A stretch of DNA of 64,000 nt from assembly GCA_963931925.1 (NCBI GenBank), contig OZ007580.1, positions 1,788,690-1,852,689 of the forward strand, written 5' to 3'. Position numbers and translations under genes: made by a program. The notes under the pieces were generated by a model, which worked only from the letters and a program-made list of their open reading frames with translations, had not been told where the DNA came from and did not search any database. The number at the start of each line of letters is the position of its first letter. Within the stretch, counting starts at the first letter, position 1. This document shows, piece by piece, positions 61,193-64,000 of this stretch. The stretch is from Onchidella celtica. Lineage: Eukaryota > Mollusca > Gastropoda > Systellommatophora > Onchidiidae.

Positions 61193-63391
61193 ATGGCTAC
61201 CACCCCGTCTATAAAACTGAAACAGCCTTCTGAACTGATTTTTCATGGTGATACCAGCAACAAACCCCTCGCTGAGCGGTGGAAATCATGGAAAACCACA
61301 ATGCAGCTGTATTTAGACCTTTCCATGAAAGCCAACACAGAGAAAGAGAAATGTTCTGCTTTCTTATACATAATAGGATTGCAAGGCAGAGAAATCTACA
61401 GTACATGGACTTTAGAAGATGAAGACAAAGATTCTCTCCAGGTGTTGTATGAGAAGTTTGACAAGTATTGCAAACCTAAAATAAACATAACATTAGAAAG
61501 ATACAAGTTCCACACAAGAATTCAAGCAGACCATGAACCAATTGACCAATATGTGACTGAACTAAAGAAGTTAGCACAGAATTGCAACTTTGGAGACCTC
61601 AAAAATGAAATGGTGAGGGACAGACTCGTTGTAGGCATTCACAACGAAAAGATCAAAGAGCGTTTGCTACGCGAAACTGAACTGACATTAGACCAAACAG
61701 TGACAATCTGCCAAGCTGATGAACTGTCTAAACAAGGTTTACAAATAATGGATAGTCATAAAGAAGAAGTGCAAGCTCTATCAAGAAAGAAATCAAGTAA
61801 GCCTGCACACATGACGCCTAATTACAAGAAGAAACATGACAATCAGAAGTCAGAAAACTTCATGAAATGTACCAAATGCGGAAGACAACACGCACCCAGA
61901 AAATGTCCAGCATTTGGACAAAAATGTCTAAACTGTGGAAAGCTAAACCACTACAAGGCAATGTGCCGCAGTAAAAAATCAACAGTGCACCAGATTGCAT
62001 CTGACGATGAAGAAGAAGCTGATGAAACACGCAAGTACTTTGTAGGGTCAGTTCTCAACAAACAGAGAATAGGAAATCAAGCTTATGCAACAACAGTCAT
62101 CAACAACGTGAATTTTAAATTCAAGATTGATAGTGGAGCTCAAGCAAATGTTCTGCCGTTCAAGAACTTTAAACAAATAAATAAACAGAAAACAACGACT
62201 TTGACTCCAACAAAACATGAACTGTGCAGTTACACAGGAGGAAACCTCAAAGTAAAGGGCACTTGTGAACTACAAGTCAGGAAAGAACAACTCAGGTTCT
62301 ATGTGGTGGACACAGATGAAGAACCAATTCTAGGCCTGGAAGCTTCAGAGAAACTAGAGTTAATCAAAATTCTTCAGGTGAAAACAGAACAGAAAACAAG
62401 CACTTTACTTCATGAGTTCCAAGATGTATTCACTGGGTTAGGAAAGCTATCAAATCCATATCACATTGAAGTAGACCCAGAGGTGAAGCCGGTTATTCAT
62501 GCACCAAGGAAAGTACCGTTCGCTCTTATGGACAAAGTTAAAAAAGAACTAGACGACATGGAGGAACTGGGAGTCATAAGGAAACAAGAAAAACCAACAG
62601 ACTGGGTGAACAGCATGGTTATTACTGAGAAGAAAAATGGTTCTTTGAGAATCTGCATAGACCCTAAGGATTTGAACCAGGCGATCAAGAGGGAACACTA
62701 TGCAATGCCATCAACAGAAGAAATAACAGCCAAAATGACAGGAGCGAAATATTTCTCAAAATTTGACGCTGCTCATGGATTTTGGCAATTGGAATTGGAT
62801 GAAGCAAGTTCTTTACTATGCACTATGAATACGCCATTTGGTAGATACAGCTTCCTTCGATGTCCTTTCGGAATTTGTTCAATCCCGGAGATCTTCAACA
62901 GACGGATCAAACAGTTGTATGAAGATGAGAAAGGAATAGAGTCATTCTTTGACGACGTGATCGTATGGGGAAAGACACCAGAAGAACTGGAACAAAGAAG
63001 TAGACGTTGTCTAGATATAGCCAGAAATGCTAACTTGACTTTCAGGCAAGAAAAGACAGTGTTCAACCAGACAGAGCTACCGTACTTAGGCCACATCATT
63101 AGTTCACAAGGAATTAGACCAGATCCTGAAAAAACAGAAGCAATCAATAACATGAAGATTGAAGACAAGAAATCACTCCAACGTTATCTGGGAATGGTGA
63201 CGTACATGGGAAAGTATATTCCAAACCTGTCATCTCTCACTGAACCGCTGAGAGAATTACTGCAAACAAATATCATGTGGCACTGGACAGAAAGACATGA
63301 AAATGCCAAAAATCAGATCAACAAAAGAATCACAAAAAGTCCAACTCTAAGTCACTATGATGCAAAAAAAAAGTGTTACAATAACTGCTGA
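61193..63391 (+). mobile_element. Ty3/Gypsy Gag-Pol, N-terminal part (Gag, protease, RT, start of RNase H linker)
   Basis: One 732-codon frame reads in the order expected of a Ty3/Gypsy polyprotein. Residues 1-220 form a Gag-like helical region. Two CCHC zinc knuckles follow: C226-C229-H233-C238 (with one residue less than usual before His) and the canonical C245-C248-H253-C258. The aspartic protease has the DSG triad at 313-315. Reverse transcriptase runs from about 440 to 640, with catalytic Asp525 in FSKFD and the FFDD box at 585-588, where the usual Tyr is Phe. The thumb/connection follows (PYLGHIIS, 630-637). Gag and Pol share one frame, as in many invertebrate Gypsy lineages. The frame stops at 63391 because of a one-base shift at the A9 run 63364-63372; RNase H continues in the next frame. 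The start is the first ATG about 340 bp after the primer site. Confidence 0.92.
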
Positions 63392-63881
63392 CGCGAGTCA
63401 GTATGGACTAGGTGCAGCATTGATGCAAGATGGAAAGTGCATTTCGTTTGCATCAAGAACTCTAACCAAGTCAGAGAGAAACTATGCTCAGATAGAAAAA
63501 GAAACTTTAGCTGTTGTTTACGCCTGTAACAGGTTTCATCAGTACATCTATGGCAAACAAGTCAACGTAGAGAGTGACCACAAACCTCTGCAATACATTT
63601 TCAACAAAGCTTTGGAAAAATGTCCTCCTCGAATCCAGAGATTCATGATTCACCTCCAGAAATATGATTTGAAAATCAAGTATGTTCCTGGAACAGAAAT
63701 GTATGTAGCAGACACGCTGTCACGTGATTCAATAAACTCAACAATATCGTCGACTGCAGAAGAAGAAATTGAAGCCAATCTACGTTCGTGCTGCAAGGAA
63801 GTAAGGTGCCTGAAAGAGAGAAGACAAGCAAAGCCCTTGCTGGCGAAAGTGGTGGCCAATGGGAAGTGTCTGCAGATCTAG
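63357..63881 (+). mobile_element. Ty3/Gypsy RNase H region, frameshifted, followed by foreign sequence
   Basis: The frame gives a typical Ty3/Gypsy RNase H: ITADASQYGLGAAL with the first catalytic Asp, then KETLAVVYA with the catalytic Glu, SDHKPL, and VADTLSR with the last Asp. It overlaps the preceding frame and lies +1 to it; the switch point is the A9 run at 63364-63372. Homology to the family fades after about 63780. The frame ends at 63881 without any integrase zinc finger (HHCC) or DDE core, which normally follows within 100-150 codons. The first ATG of this frame is probably not a real start; the region belongs to the upstream polyprotein. A homopolymer sequencing error could explain the shift, as could a real inactivating indel or ribosomal frameshifting. 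Confidence 0.85.
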
Positions 63882-64000
63882 AAGGCAGCAAGAAATTTTT
63901 TCCCATTCCAACAACAAAGAAGCCTGACCTGGTGTTATGGAGCGAAGAAGAGAAAGAGGTACATCTGGTAGAGCTGACGGTGCCTTATGAAGATAATATC
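63782..64000 (+). pseudogene. Fragment resembling a restriction-like endonuclease (RLE) domain of LINEs, cut by window end
   Basis: A frame different from RNase H but equal to that of gag contains KKPDLVLWSEEEKEVHLVEL followed by TVPYED. The spacing K-P-D-X14-E, then LTVP, fits the K/R-PD-X12-14-D/E catalytic pattern of R2-type endonucleases and of related invertebrate repeat proteins. Upstream in the same frame (WEVSADLEGSKKFF) the text also resembles the lead-in of that family. No start codon is evident and the sequence runs off the window. I infer a nested or chimeric join with the Gypsy element near 63780. The family assignment is from motif recall only. Confidence 0.5.

Overview
The window looks like intergenic DNA from an animal, most likely a mollusc (probably a gastropod). 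That placement is my inference. It rests on very sparse coding content, Metazoa-type LINE, SINE, Ty3/Gypsy and hAT-like elements, GTAAAGCGC...TATATAAAT SINE tails, and a heavy load of (GA)n, (AATG)n, (TATC)n, (CAGA)n and poly-G/poly-C tracts. No prokaryotic feature (operon, CRISPR array) is visible. Most open frames are read-throughs of microsatellites.

The one convincing host gene is on the minus strand at 10355-13153. It is a long intronless frame whose C-terminal two thirds is a complete choline/carnitine acyltransferase domain. The catalytic histidine position is threonine (residue 598) and the C-terminal Ser-Thr-Ser motif is degenerate, so it is probably a pseudoenzyme. It also carries about 220-285 residues of unrecognised N-terminal sequence.

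The rest is repeats. 0-10 kb: an (AATG)n block, the 3' end of an RTE-like LINE (about 6655-7370), GA-rich blocks and a 29-bp satellite (9292-9796). 17-23 kb and 35-36 kb: three candidate solo LTRs, each bounded by TG...CA and its own perfect 5-bp target duplication. The second contains a tRNA-derived SINE with a 14-bp target duplication; removing the SINE brings that LTR close to the length of the first. Between LTR1 and LTR2 lies a 244-bp hAT-type MITE with perfect 16-bp inverted repeats and a perfect 8-bp target duplication. 25-57 kb: minisatellites, microsatellites, another SINE, three more MITE-like elements and a mirrored-motif element. 59-64 kb: a broken APE-type LINE, then a Ty3/Gypsy element with primer binding site, gag, protease, RT and RNase H. 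That element has a frameshift at an A9 run, and just after RNase H it switches to a frame resembling a restriction-like endonuclease of LINEs. The window ends there.

These elements do not form a pathway. The window is best read as one probable host gene in a landscape shaped by repeated insertion, LTR-LTR recombination and tandem-repeat growth. Positions of simple-sequence blocks are approximate to a few bases.
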